Counted from the stretch's first letter, positions 34,449 through 43,387 are shown. The stretch: DNA of 64,000 nucleotides from DAIOEK01 sp963708715 (GCA_963708715.1 CAVPSU010000001.1:124001-188000), one strand, 5' to 3'. Numbers and translations: made by a program. The notes: a model not told the origin generated them from the sequence alone.

Positions 34449-35843
34449 TTATTCGAACAGGACAATTACGAGATCATTCACATTTGTGCCTGTAGGTCCT
34501 GTAATCAGGGCATCATTTAGCCTTTGAAAAAACGAAAATGAATCGTATTCTTTATGATGATAACTGATATCGATCCCCTTTTGCATAGCTTTTGTATAGG
34601 TTTTAGAATCGACGATTGCACCTGAAGCGGGTGAGTTACCATCCACACCATCTGTTGCAAGAGTAAATAGACTTACACCGGGATATTTTTGAATCGTTTC
34701 TGTCGCAAGTAACGCGAGGTGGGTATTTCTGCCACCCATCCCTTTACCAGCAGGCTGTACCGTCGTTTCTCCACCGTATATCAGAACAGTTTGATGCAAA
34801 TTTCCATATAATTCATGGATATCCATTAATAACCTCTCTGCAGCCGATTCCACTGTCCCTATAAGCCAATCTCGCTGGATAATTGGTTTCCATCCTTTCA
34901 ATCGAACACTCTTTTCTACCTCAGAGATCACTTGTCGAAGACTACCAATTTCAACGGTCCTGGTATTCTGAGCGCAATCATCATTGTATTTTACAGTTTC
35001 GAGGTGCCTGCCTACGCTACCATCCAAAAGGTAGCTTTTAATGGATTGGGGGATCAATCCTACAAGATCATGTTTTTCGATAATATCAAAAGCATCATAA
35101 AAGGTCGAACTATCGGATGTGGTTGGACCAGAAGCAACCATACTCAGGTCTCCAGAAATGACATCCGATAGAACCAGGCTAATAGAGGGAGAATTTCCGA
35201 GCCAACGCAACAAACCTCCTCCCTTAGTCGCATCAATATGTTTTCGGATGGTATTGATCTCGTCAATTGAGAGATGATGACCAAGTAATACCTGATTTAA
35301 TATTCTCAAATCACTCAGAGATATTCCGTTGGACGGCAATATCATTAACGAAGATCCGCCGCCAGAAATCAGGAATAGGACCGGGATTGTTTCAATTTTA
35401 GCGCACAATAGATCTTGCAATGCCTGACCCGCCGCCAGGCTTTTAGCACCTGGTATGGGATGATCTCCCTGTAAGATATGGATGGTCTGAGGAAATAGGA
35501 TCGAATCATCAACAGCATTTTCGATAATTACACCACTGATGACTTTTTCTCCTAGGAGATCGGTGGCTGCTTTCGCCATCAAGCGGGCTGCTTTACCTAG
35601 CGAGCATAACAGGATGCCCTGGCTGATATCCAGTTGTTGTTGGCTACCGACTACTGTCAACTTGGATGAATTTATCACCAGCGATCTTCTGACCGCATCA
35701 TAGGGGTCCGATGCGATCAGTACAGTACTAACGATCTCCTCTATCAGTTTTCTGACTTTCGGATTCAATGGTGAATCTGTGAGCAGTTTATATGTATGAA
35801 ATTGTTTCATAGGATTCCGATGCTGGTACTTGAGTAAATTCAT
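34449..35843 (-). CDS. glycerate 2-kinase (GckA/MOFRL family)
   Basis: 464 residues, of the class II glycerate kinase family that makes 2-phosphoglycerate from D-glycerate with ATP. SLGKAARLMAKAA (about residues 88-100), LISGGGSSLMILP, LIYGGETTVQPAGKGMGGRN and LATDGVDGNSPASGAIVDS are family motifs. The ATG at 35843 is used; an ATG at 35810 is also possible and neither has a convincing ribosome-binding site. It leads an operon with the hydroxyacid dehydrogenase, gnd and zwf, feeding three-carbon acids into lower glycolysis beside the oxidative pentose-phosphate branch. Confidence 0.9.
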   Translation of the reverse strand: MNLLKYQHRNPMKQFHTYKLLTDSPLNPKVRKLIEEIVSTVLIASDPYDAVRRSLVINSSKLTVVGSQQQLDISQGILLCSLGKAARLMAKAATDLLGEKVISGVIIENAVDDSILFPQTIHILQGDHPIPGAKSLAAGQALQDLLCAKIETIPVLFLISGGGSSLMILPSNGISLSDLRILNQVLLGHHLSIDEINTIRKHIDATKGGGLLRWLGNSPSISLVLSDVISGDLSMVASGPTTSDSSTFYDAFDIIEKHDLVGLIPQSIKSYLLDGSVGRHLETVKYNDDCAQNTRTVEIGSLRQVISEVEKSVRLKGWKPIIQRDWLIGTVESAAERLLMDIHELYGNLHQTVLIYGGETTVQPAGKGMGGRNTHLALLATETIQKYPGVSLFTLATDGVDGNSPASGAIVDSKTYTKAMQKGIDISYHHKEYDSFSFFQRLNDALITGPTGTNVNDLVIVLFE

Positions 35844-35984
35844 CCAATTTCAAAATCTATTTTCGGTGTAATTCTTACAGTTGATGATAGTACAGAATAT
35901 TAATATGAAATAAGGAGAAATGGGTCAGAATGTGTATAATCAACTCATAATCAGCCTTCATCCAATTCATAAAAAGAGGAAAAT

Positions 35985-36827
35985 ATGATCACAATTGTTG
36001 CGGATACCACCTGCAGTATTCCACAGCCTGAACTAAAGCGATTAGGAATTCCATATCTCCCCCAGATCATCATTTTTGGTGAGCAGCAATACCGGGACGA
36101 TACTGAAATAGATACAGCCCAATTTCTAACAAAACTCAGGGCATCCAGTACTCTACCAAAAACAGCCGCACCGTCACCTGCTCTATATATCCCAATCTAT
36201 AAACGGGAATTGGACGCAGGTAATTCGGTGATCGTACTTACACCCTCAAGTGAGATCAGCGGTACGACTCGCAGTGCCATTGTAGCAGCTGAAGACTTTC
36301 CCGGAGCGGATATCCGAGTCATCGATACTCGCAACATAGCAGGTGGATTAGGTTCGCTAGTCTTGCAGGCGTATCAATGGGCGAAGGATGGATTGGATGC
36401 CGATACACTTGAAAAGAAGGTAAAAGAGTTAGCTTCCCGGCAAAAAGTGTATTTTGTCGTGGATACCCTTGATTATCTCTACAAAGGTGGCCGAATAGGT
36501 GGGGCTTCTGCCCTGATTGGAAGTATTCTGCAGGTAAAACCGATATTAGCCATTAAGAATGGCCGCGTTGAAGCAGCGGAAAATCAACGTACGAAGAAAC
36601 GGGCTCTTGCTCGAATTGTCGAAATAGTTGACAAAGAATGCCCCCACGATGATAGTGGTTTATTAACCATCTCCCAATGCGATGCTGAGGATGATGCGAA
36701 GGCATTAGCTATGGAACTTAGCCAGGTTATCACCATTAAGGAAATACCTATCTATGAAATTCCCCCGGCTATAGTGGTTCATGCCGGTCCGAAAGTGATG
36801 GCAATTAGTTTCTTTACTAAGGCTTGA
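35985..36827 (+). CDS. DegV family fatty-acid-binding protein
   Basis: 280 residues. IVADTTCSIPQPELKRLGIPYLP at the start (ligand-contact Thr/Ser), LRASSTLPKTAAPSPALY, LTPSSEISGTTRSA and DTLDYLYKGGRIGGASALIG are DegV signatures. DegV proteins bind fatty acids and, with FakA, act in fatty-acid phosphorylation (FakB role); no fakA is in the window. The ATG has AGAGGA four bases upstream, and a TATAAT lies at 35935-35940. A hairpin follows at 36847-36877. Confidence 0.92.
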   Translation: MITIVADTTCSIPQPELKRLGIPYLPQIIIFGEQQYRDDTEIDTAQFLTKLRASSTLPKTAAPSPALYIPIYKRELDAGNSVIVLTPSSEISGTTRSAIVAAEDFPGADIRVIDTRNIAGGLGSLVLQAYQWAKDGLDADTLEKKVKELASRQKVYFVVDTLDYLYKGGRIGGASALIGSILQVKPILAIKNGRVEAAENQRTKKRALARIVEIVDKECPHDDSGLLTISQCDAEDDAKALAMELSQVITIKEIPIYEIPPAIVVHAGPKVMAISFFTKA

Positions 36828-36846
36828 AAAATCGTATAAGTGGAAC

Positions 36847-36877
36847 AAGAGCTCCCAAACAGTTGCTGGGAGCTCTT
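36847..36877. terminator. hairpin between convergent degV and alcohol dehydrogenase genes
   Basis: An 11-base-pair stem with arms AAGAGCTCCCA and TGGGAGCTCTT and a nine-base loop. It sits between two stop codons facing each other. There is no run of T after it, so strength as an intrinsic terminator is uncertain. Confidence 0.5.
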
Positions 36878-36889
36878 ATGGTATTGCGA

Positions 36890-38044
36890 CTATACGCATT
36901 TTATCAATATTTGGACCAATTGATCAAAAGACAGGTCTATCGGGTTACCTTTCATACTACTCGTTCTGGCCGTACTCTCAGCGATATCCCCCGCCATTGA
37001 TCGATTAATCCCAAATTTCCGCATACCCGGAATATTTAAGTCAAACCGCAGGTTATATAGTTTTTCAATCAGTTCGGACACATCGCCATTTTTAATACCT
37101 GAATACATGGCAATTTGCCTACATTTATTGATGGCAGGATGGTTCGGATTCTTCTTCATCAAAGCCTGATAATTGGCTTCAAAGACCACAGGAAGAAAAC
37201 AAGCGCAGATACTCCCGTGAGGTATGGAATACATGCCCCCAATTGCGGCGGCAAAACCATGAACTGCTCCCAAACCAGCATTCGCGAGAGAAACACCACC
37301 TATCAGGCTGACATAAGCCATCTCTTCTCGTGCATCGAGATCGTTTCCGTTTTCGTATACTTTTGCCAATGATTTAAAAGCCATCGGGATGGCTTTTTCA
37401 CACATGGAATCAACCAGAATCGTTGACCGGCTGGATAAATATGATTCCAGGACCTGGGTTAATGCATCCATCCCAGTTGAAGCGGTTATCTCAGGAGGAA
37501 CTGACCGCATGGTCTCCGGATCCACGATAGCTACCTGAGGGATCATCAGAGGACTCCGGATGCTTGCTTTTACCTTTTTCTCTTTGAAAATGATCACAGC
37601 GTTTTTGGTCACTTCAGAACCAGTTCCAGCAGTTGTTGGGATTGCGAAGTTTGGCAAAGATGGAATCGTGATATTCTTTCCCTTCCCAACGATCTCTGCA
37701 TAATCCAGAGAGACGCCCCCATTGGTTATCAACATGGCAATGGCTTTTCCCGCATCCAGAACGCTTCCGCCCCCAAATGATATTACCGCCTTTATGCCAG
37801 CTACTCTTGCCTTTTCCGCTTCCTGATCAATGACATTAGAATCAGGTTCACCCACTATTATCGCTTGATGTAAAGGAATGCTACGACCATTGATAAGCGG
37901 AAGGATTGGATTATCAACAGCATTATGCTGTCCGGTCAGAAGCAGGATGGGGCTGGTATCCGCACCAAGATAATCCGCTAATCGAGCCAAAGATCCTCGT
38001 CCGAAATGGATATGACCGGATGTAGCGAAATCAAAGGATAGCAT
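36890..38044 (-). CDS. iron-containing alcohol dehydrogenase
   Basis: 384 residues from the ATG at 38044, which overlaps the stop of the upstream gene as TAATG. Group III Fe-ADH: SFGGGSVLDAGKAIAM (NAD-binding, about residues 88-103), IPTTAGTGSEVTKNAVI, and metal ligands in LGAVHGFAAAIGGMYSIPHG. It interconverts an alcohol and an aldehyde or ketone; the substrate is unknown. Co-transcribed with the ABM-domain gene. Confidence 0.92.
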   Translation of the reverse strand: MLSFDFATSGHIHFGRGSLARLADYLGADTSPILLLTGQHNAVDNPILPLINGRSIPLHQAIIVGEPDSNVIDQEAEKARVAGIKAVISFGGGSVLDAGKAIAMLITNGGVSLDYAEIVGKGKNITIPSLPNFAIPTTAGTGSEVTKNAVIIFKEKKVKASIRSPLMIPQVAIVDPETMRSVPPEITASTGMDALTQVLESYLSSRSTILVDSMCEKAIPMAFKSLAKVYENGNDLDAREEMAYVSLIGGVSLANAGLGAVHGFAAAIGGMYSIPHGSICACFLPVVFEANYQALMKKNPNHPAINKCRQIAMYSGIKNGDVSELIEKLYNLRFDLNIPGMRKFGINRSMAGDIAESTARTSSMKGNPIDLSFDQLVQILIKCV

Positions 38045-38352
38045 TATTTCCACTCTTGGTTGTCTGGGAAAATATTACGGAATCGCAAGCTATGCCTCGG
38101 TTCCGACATCATACTCTCCACCAGGTTCTTCCACTTTCGATAATGTTGGGTGTCCTTATGGGAAGCCGAATCCGCTGGTGTAAGGTAAATTTCTTCTAAA
38201 AGGAAAACTGTCGGATCCTCATCTTCCTGGAATACATCGAACCGCTTTACCCCTTTTTCCTGCAGACTATTTTGTGCGTTTTCACGGGTGGCCGAGATAA
38301 AATCTTCCACCCGATCTTTCTTTACATGGACCTGTACATGTACAACAAACAT
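38044..38352 (-). CDS. ABM-domain (YgiN/LsrG-like) putative monooxygenase
   Basis: 102 residues forming one antibiotic-biosynthesis-monooxygenase fold: VVHVQVHVKKDRVEDFISAT at the start, NAQNSLQEKGVKRFDVFQ, then FLLEEIYLTPADSASHKDT and YRKW. Relatives are quinol monooxygenases or the AI-2-processing LsrG. The ATG has AGGAGG five bases upstream. A TATAAT lies at 38397-38392 on the minus strand, giving a leader of about 33 bases. The pair with an iron alcohol dehydrogenase suggests small carbonyl metabolism. Confidence 0.85.
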   Translation of the reverse strand: MFVVHVQVHVKKDRVEDFISATRENAQNSLQEKGVKRFDVFQEDEDPTVFLLEEIYLTPADSASHKDTQHYRKWKNLVESMMSEPRHSLRFRNIFPDNQEWK

Positions 38353-38404
38353 AAATCCTCCTGAAGATCGATTCTTGGGTCTTCAATTACAATTATAAAG
38401 ACAG

Positions 38405-38432
38405 TTCACCTTATTGGACAGAAGGTTATCAT
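38405..38432 (+). promoter_or_regulatory. possible promoter for the RluA-family gene
   Basis: -35 TTCACC (38405-38410), 16-base spacer, -10 TATCAT (38427-38432), nine bases before the ATG at 38442 with no ribosome-binding site between. It is in a divergent region with the ABM-domain gene promoter (TATAAT at 38392-38397 on the minus strand). Confidence 0.4.
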
Positions 38433-38441
38433 ACCCCAGTC

Positions 38442-39143
38442 ATGAATATACCAATTTTGTTTATTGACGATGATCTGCTTGTTATAGATAAGCCGTCTGG
38501 TGTCTCATCCACCAGAGGAGGTTACAATCAGGGAATTCCGTCTCTTCAGGGTGAATTGGAACCGATGTATGGTCGCCTCTGGTTGGTCCATCGTTTGGAT
38601 CGAGATACAAGCGGGGTGATGTTGCTTGCACGAAATGCTAAATCGCACCGAACATTAAACCTAGAATTTGATCATAAGGAAATTAAGAAGACGTATCTGG
38701 CACTCATCCTAGGAATTCCAGAATGGAATGAGTACACTTGTGATCTACCCTTACGGGTAAATGCGGACCGTGCTCACAGAACTCGAATCGATGATGCTGG
38801 TAAAACAGCAGAGACATTTTTTGAAGTGATACAGCCATTTAATGATGCCTGCCTTATCCAAGCAAAACCGCGGACGGGATTAACCCACCAGATACGAGCC
38901 CATCTTTCGGGTTTAGGCTACCCAATTCTGATGGATGATCTCTATATGCCCACCAATAAATCTATGTTATCGCAGTCTCTTACACAAAGAACAAGAATTG
39001 ATACCTTATTATCCAGAACTGCTTTGCATGCAAGCCAGCTGGAATTTACCCACCCATCTATCAAAAAACCTATTCTTTTACAAGCGCCCCTACCAATGGA
39101 CATGACCCAAACCATAGATGCATTAGTGACTTATTTGAAATAA
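38442..39143 (+). CDS. RluA-family RNA pseudouridine synthase
   Basis: 233 residues. The catalytic motif HRLDRDTSGVMLLA (about residues 50-63, catalytic Asp in RLDRDTSG) and PRTGLTHQIRAHLSGLGYPI are clear, with IDKPSGVSSTRGG at the start. There is no N-terminal S4 domain, so it belongs to the shorter RluA/TruC-like group; whether it acts on rRNA or tRNA cannot be told. A strong bidirectional terminator follows. Confidence 0.92.
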   Translation: MNIPILFIDDDLLVIDKPSGVSSTRGGYNQGIPSLQGELEPMYGRLWLVHRLDRDTSGVMLLARNAKSHRTLNLEFDHKEIKKTYLALILGIPEWNEYTCDLPLRVNADRAHRTRIDDAGKTAETFFEVIQPFNDACLIQAKPRTGLTHQIRAHLSGLGYPILMDDLYMPTNKSMLSQSLTQRTRIDTLLSRTALHASQLEFTHPSIKKPILLQAPLPMDMTQTIDALVTYLK

Positions 39144-39183
39144 ATAGCAGAGAGACTAATTCCATTAGTCTCTCTGCTATTTA
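39141..39183. terminator. strong bidirectional terminator
   Basis: A perfect 20-base-pair stem with a three-base loop (TCC); arms include AGCAGAGAGACTAAT and its complement, flanked by AAAT and ATTT. It lies immediately after the pseudouridine synthase stop and 35 bases before the GNAT stop on the other strand, so it can end both transcripts. Confidence 0.8.
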
Positions 39184-39217
39184 CCGAAAAAATCAATTGG
39201 GCGTACTTTTATGCTGA

Positions 39218-40345
39218 TCAAATATGCTTATGGAATACCCGATGATTTTTATAAGGCTTTCCGCCCACATTTTCGAGGTCTTTCCGCATGAGCTTTGTCG
39301 TCTCGGCTATCTGGGTCAAATCAGCGTGTTCAAAGTTAAAACTGTGTAACGTATCTTCCATCTCGGAATAAAGGAGAGCATTTCCACCTCTCCCATGATA
39401 TTCCGGCAGAATCCCCATACCATTGAAAGATATCCATTTCGTCTTACGCATTTCAAAAAGTAAGTCGATGATAGTGAATGGGGTAAGTTTGCCTTTGCCT
39501 CGCTGCATCGCTTCAGATACATCCTGAAAACCGAGTAGGAAACCAACTACTTTGTCATCTGCGGTGATGATCTTTATGAGTTTAGGATTCACCACCTGGA
39601 TGATGGTATCGACCACATGTTTCACTTCTTTGGGAGAAAGTGGATAATATTCCCAATTTTGCACAAATGTGTCGTTATAAGCAGTCCCAATCTTATCTGC
39701 CCAGGAAACCAACTCCGCCTTATTTTTGAATCGCTTAACCTGGAAAATGCCTCTTTCTAGAACGCGGTGGGCTATTTCATGGATCCGAGGGTCCAAGTGG
39801 AATTGATGAGCGGGTATATAGCCGGATACAAAATCAACTTCCTTTTCAAAACCGATAGCTTCGACCAGTTTTGAGTAATATGGATAGTTGTAATTCATCA
39901 TATTCATCATCTGACGGTTTTCGAAACCTTCTACTTGAATTCCATACCCATCAAGCGGACCAAATCCTTTGGGGCCCACGATGTGGTCCAATCCTCGTGC
40001 TTTTGCCCACTCAAAAACCGTATCAAAGAGCGCGTTTGCAACTTCCTGATCATCAATACTATCGAAAAAGTAAAATTCTGCATCCTTCGTTTTATGATAT
40101 TGATTGAACGGTTTGTTTTCCATCGCGGCGATCCGACCGACGACCTTACCATCTCGTAGCGCCAGGAAAAACTCAGCATCAGAATGTTCATAATAAGGAT
40201 GCTTGTTGCAATTCATCATTGTTTCCCAATCTACAATGAATGGCGGAACCCATTGAGGGCATTCTTTATATAAATCGAAATGAAACCGAATAAATTGTTT
40301 TACTTGTTTCTTATCCTGGGTATCGATTTTGATAATGGAGATCAT
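39218..40345 (-). CDS. GNAT-type N-acetyltransferase-like protein
   Basis: 375 residues from the ATG at 40345, which has GAGAGG five bases upstream; the frame is open further but without sense. An N-terminal GNAT-like part (KQFIRFHFDLYKECPQWVPP, DGKVVGRIAAMEN, GLDHIVGPKGFGPLDGYG) is followed by a second half with GMGILPEYHGRGGNALLYS, an acetyl-CoA-binding loop. The double-domain layout is seen in uncharacterised acetyltransferase families with the KECPQWVPP start. Substrate unknown. Promoter and a palindrome lie upstream. Confidence 0.75.
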   Translation of the reverse strand: MISIIKIDTQDKKQVKQFIRFHFDLYKECPQWVPPFIVDWETMMNCNKHPYYEHSDAEFFLALRDGKVVGRIAAMENKPFNQYHKTKDAEFYFFDSIDDQEVANALFDTVFEWAKARGLDHIVGPKGFGPLDGYGIQVEGFENRQMMNMMNYNYPYYSKLVEAIGFEKEVDFVSGYIPAHQFHLDPRIHEIAHRVLERGIFQVKRFKNKAELVSWADKIGTAYNDTFVQNWEYYPLSPKEVKHVVDTIIQVVNPKLIKIITADDKVVGFLLGFQDVSEAMQRGKGKLTPFTIIDLLFEMRKTKWISFNGMGILPEYHGRGGNALLYSEMEDTLHSFNFEHADLTQIAETTKLMRKDLENVGGKPYKNHRVFHKHI

Positions 40346-40392
40346 AATTACCTCTCTGGAAAAAGATAAAATGAAAAACAAGGATTGATTGA

Positions 40393-40420
40393 AGTATAAA
40401 CCTGAACACCAAACTGTCAG
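40393..40420 (-). promoter_or_regulatory. promoter for the GNAT gene
   Basis: Minus strand: -35 CTGACA (40420-40415), 16-base spacer, -10 TATACT (40398-40393), about 40 bases before the ribosome-binding site. The -35 box is inside a perfect inverted repeat AAACTG-T-CAGTTT at 40411-40423. Confidence 0.5.
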
Positions 40421-40472
40421 TTTAAACACACATACCAATTTTTAGATACACCAATCACAGGTTAGAGCAGAT

Positions 40473-40505
40473 TCTCATTTTGATGGCTGTCTCATTTTGA
40501 TGGCT
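40473..40505 (+). repeat. 17-base-period tandem repeat just upstream of the rpmF promoter
   Basis: Two exact copies of TCTCATTTTGATGGCT (40473-40488 and 40490-40505) separated by one G. The last T of the second copy is the first base of the rpmF -35 box. It may be an operator or a recent duplication. Confidence 0.75.
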
Positions 40506-40533
40506 TGACGATGTGATCGTCCTCAAGTATAAT
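40505..40533 (+). promoter_or_regulatory. strong sigma-70-type promoter for rpmF
   Basis: -35 TTGACG (40505-40510), 17-base spacer, perfect -10 TATAAT (40528-40533). Transcription should begin near 40540 and give a leader of about 55 bases ending in an AGGAG ribosome-binding site. The gene-free stretch 40346-40595 is accounted for by this promoter, the tandem repeat and the divergent GNAT promoter. Confidence 0.75.
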
Positions 40534-40595
40534 CCCCACGCTTAATGAACAGATAACCTTATCCGATTATCGGGATTGATCGACAGGAGTAGAAG

Positions 40596-40793
40596 ATGGT
40601 TCCACAGCCAAAACGTAAACTTTCCAAAGGTCGCAGAGACCGCCGCCGTTCACAGGATGCTTTGACATCGCAAAATTTGGTTCAATGCAGCAATTGTGGT
40701 GAGATGCGCCTCCCCCATACGGTTTGCCCTAAATGCGGGCATTACCAGGGGAAGGAAGTCATCAGCGTGGAAAAAGATTCGAAGAAAAAATAA
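40596..40793 (+). CDS. rpmF: 50S ribosomal protein L32, zinc-binding form
   Basis: 65 residues. VPQPKRKLSKGRRDRRRSQDAL at the start is the basic L32 tail, followed by CSNCGEMRLPHTVCPKCG, a four-cysteine zinc ribbon (C+ form). AGGAG lies six bases before the ATG. It stands alone; the usual yceD partner is not adjacent. A rho-independent terminator follows. Confidence 0.95.
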   Translation: MVPQPKRKLSKGRRDRRRSQDALTSQNLVQCSNCGEMRLPHTVCPKCGHYQGKEVISVEKDSKKK

Positions 40794-40812
40794 GTAACGA
40801 ATCACCGTAAAT

Positions 40813-40837
40813 AAAAACCGCCGAACGGCGGTTTTTT
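40813..40837. terminator. rho-independent terminator between rpmF and hflX
   Basis: GC-rich stem CCGCCG/CGGCGG extended by A:T pairs, with TTTTTT on the plus side and a run of A on the left that becomes a U-tract on the minus strand. It serves rpmF and, from the other side, hflX. Confidence 0.85.
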
Positions 40838-40876
40838 GATATCTCATACACGCGCGAATATTTTTTGTGGAATGAG

Positions 40877-42193
40877 TTATTTTATGTATTCCTGATACCT
40901 TGCTAACAAACGGACAGGCAACCGCCCTTTGATATCCACTCCCTTTTCTCCATACTTGATGCTCTCCACTTGCCCGTTCTCATGGAAAAGCGATATTAGT
41001 TGACCTTGCGTATACGGCAATTTCAAAGATACGAATAGATATGTTTGGTATAAAACCTCATCCATTCGTTCGAGTAATTGTTTTAATCCTTCTCCCAACG
41101 AGGCAGAGATAGCCACAGCATCTGGGAATCCATGCAACAAATCGTTCGCGTGGTTCCCCACCTTTAGCAGATCGATCTTATTCATCACATTGATGATCGG
41201 AATGTGATGTGAGTTGATCTCCTTAAGAGTACCCATGACAGCCAATGCCTGTTCCTTAGCATTTGGATGGGAAATATCAATGACATGCAGCAATAAATCT
41301 GCTTCCGATATCTCTTCGAGTGTCGCTCGAAAAGCAGCAACCAGTTGGGTCGGCAGTTTTTGAATGAAACCAACTGTGTCAGTCAACAAGATGATCTTTT
41401 TATCGGGTAGAGTGATTCGGCGTGTTGTCGGATCCAAAGTTGCGAATAATTGATCCGCGACAAGGACATCCGAATGAGCCAGCTTATTTAATAACGTGGA
41501 TTTCCCAGCGTTAGTGTAGCCAACCAGGGCGACAACTGGTGTCTTTGACCGTTTGCGCATCTGTCGGTGTCTTGCGCGATGCTCCCGTATTTTTTCAATC
41601 TCTTCTTTCAACATCACGATTCGGCGGTTGATCTGACGACGGTCCACTTCCAGTTGGGTCTCACCTGGACCACGTAAACCAACGCCACCGACACTACCGG
41701 CTCTTCCGCCTCCACCACCTGCTTGTCTTGCCAGATGTGTCCAGGCACGGGTCAAACGAGGCAGCCGATATTCGTAATACGCCAGTTCAACCTGTAATAT
41801 TCCCTCTCGGGTATGGGCATGCTGCCCAAATATATCCAAGATCAAGGCTGTCCTGTCCATCACCTGAAGGCGATCGTTGAAAACTTTCTCCAATTCACGT
41901 TGATGGCGGGGGGAGAGGTTGTTATCGAAGATGACCACGTTCGCTTCGGTGTCTTCGACTAACATTTTTAATTCTTCGACTTTTCCTGATCCAATAAACG
42001 TACCGGGAGAGGGTTTATCCATCCTTTGCGTCAAGACCCCAACCACTTCCAGCCCCGCGGTTTCAGCCAATTGTTCCAATTCCGCCAAAGAATCTTCAAG
42101 AGATAATATGGACGGAATGCCATGAAGTTCAACGCCAACGAGGAATGCTTTTTCTATCGGTCGTGCAGTCGATTCGGGTTGTTTTTTTGGCAT
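40877..42193 (-). CDS. hflX: ribosome-associated GTPase HflX
   Basis: 438 residues. An N-terminal HflX domain (VGVLTQRMDKPSPGTFIGSG) and glycine-rich linker GGGGRAGSVGGVGLRGPGE precede the G domain: G1 GYTNAGKSTLLNKL, G3 DTVGFIQKLP, G4 NKID. HflX binds the 50S subunit and splits stalled ribosomes, notably under heat stress. It follows the aminotransferase gene by six bases. Confidence 0.95.
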   Translation of the reverse strand: MPKKQPESTARPIEKAFLVGVELHGIPSILSLEDSLAELEQLAETAGLEVVGVLTQRMDKPSPGTFIGSGKVEELKMLVEDTEANVVIFDNNLSPRHQRELEKVFNDRLQVMDRTALILDIFGQHAHTREGILQVELAYYEYRLPRLTRAWTHLARQAGGGGGRAGSVGGVGLRGPGETQLEVDRRQINRRIVMLKEEIEKIREHRARHRQMRKRSKTPVVALVGYTNAGKSTLLNKLAHSDVLVADQLFATLDPTTRRITLPDKKIILLTDTVGFIQKLPTQLVAAFRATLEEISEADLLLHVIDISHPNAKEQALAVMGTLKEINSHHIPIINVMNKIDLLKVGNHANDLLHGFPDAVAISASLGEGLKQLLERMDEVLYQTYLFVSLKLPYTQGQLISLFHENGQVESIKYGEKGVDIKGRLPVRLLARYQEYIK

Positions 42194-42199
42194 ACTGCG

Positions 42200-43387
42200 T
42201 TATTTCAACGCCATCCAATCAGCTAACCGTTGTAACGCGGTTTGAATTTTATCTGTAGGAGTAGCGAGAGAAATACGGATATATCCCTCGCCGAATTTTC
42301 CGTAGACCACACCGGGAGTGAGGCTCACACCTGTCTCAGATAGCAATTTTGTACAAAATTCTGTGCTGTCCATCCCATTCGATAGTTTTACCCAGACATA
42401 AATGGCAGCCTTCGGAGATTTGACTTTGAAGCCAAGATCATTAAACTTTTTTACGACCAGATCACGTCTATGCTGGTAAATCTCATTCCGTTCCTCCAAC
42501 CAGGTCTGATCTCCAGAAAGCGCTGCAATTCCCGCATCCATGATCGCTTGAAATTGGGAAGTATCGACCTGGCTTTTGTATACACTCAGGTATTGAATGA
42601 TCTGGGGATTGCCAACAACCATTCCAAGCCGCCAGCCAGCCATGTTATACGATTTTGAAAGCGAATTGAACTCGACCGCCACTTCTTTTGCACCCGGGTA
42701 TTGCATGATCGATGGAGCTTTATATCCGTCAAAACAAACGTCGCTATACGGAGCATCATGAGCTATTAAGATCTGATTCCGATGGGCAAATTCGATCAAC
42801 TCGAGATAGAAGTTGTCAGATGCAATTGCTCCGGTTGGATTATTTGGGTAATTGATCCAGATCAGTTTTGCCTTTTGTATTACATTTTCGGGGATAGCGC
42901 TGAAGTCTGGCAGGTATTGATTTTTCTCCAGGAGTGGTAATGAATATACTTCCGCGCCGGCTATCTCTGCCCCACTAAAGTATACCGGGTAGCCTGGATC
43001 AGATACCAGTGAGATATCGCCAGGATTTAAAAGCACCTGACTTAGGTTAAATAAACCTTCTTTGGAACCTATGAGCGTCAGGACCTCTTTTACCGGATCC
43101 AGAGTAACCCCAAAACGGGACTGGTAATAATTCGCAACGGCGTTACGAAACTGTAACGTACCAGCGTACGGCATATAACCATGGGAGTCGGATTTTTTCG
43201 CAGAACGATAGAGAGCCTCCACGATAAAATCCGCCGGAGGGAGATCAGGAGATCCCATATCCAAACGGATAATATCCATTCCTTTCGCCTTTAATTCAGT
43301 GATTCGCTGCCCTAGTGTAGTGAAAAAATAAGGTTTGAAGCCGGTTATTCTATTGGAAGGCTTGAACTGAACGGATGTTTTTTCCAT
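42200..43387 (-). CDS. class I/II aminotransferase, LL-diaminopimelate aminotransferase-like
   Basis: 395 residues, PLP fold type I. Conserved points are RLDMGSPDLPPADFI (substrate-binding N-terminus), NYPNNPTGAIA, HDAPYSDVCFDGY, and the PLP lysine in NSLSKSYNMAGWRLG. The overall pattern resembles DapL/aspartate-type transaminases of Chloroflexota and Firmicutes, which would place it in lysine and peptidoglycan precursor synthesis; glutamate- or alanine-specific use cannot be excluded. It has its own promoter (43417-43446) and precedes hflX. Confidence 0.82.
   Translation of the reverse strand: MEKTSVQFKPSNRITGFKPYFFTTLGQRITELKAKGMDIIRLDMGSPDLPPADFIVEALYRSAKKSDSHGYMPYAGTLQFRNAVANYYQSRFGVTLDPVKEVLTLIGSKEGLFNLSQVLLNPGDISLVSDPGYPVYFSGAEIAGAEVYSLPLLEKNQYLPDFSAIPENVIQKAKLIWINYPNNPTGAIASDNFYLELIEFAHRNQILIAHDAPYSDVCFDGYKAPSIMQYPGAKEVAVEFNSLSKSYNMAGWRLGMVVGNPQIIQYLSVYKSQVDTSQFQAIMDAGIAALSGDQTWLEERNEIYQHRRDLVVKKFNDLGFKVKSPKAAIYVWVKLSNGMDSTEFCTKLLSETGVSLTPGVVYGKFGEGYIRISLATPTDKIQTALQRLADWMALK

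Noticed and set aside
36847..36877. Hairpin as a strong intrinsic terminator
   Set aside because: The stem is good but has no T run, so it is listed only with moderate confidence.
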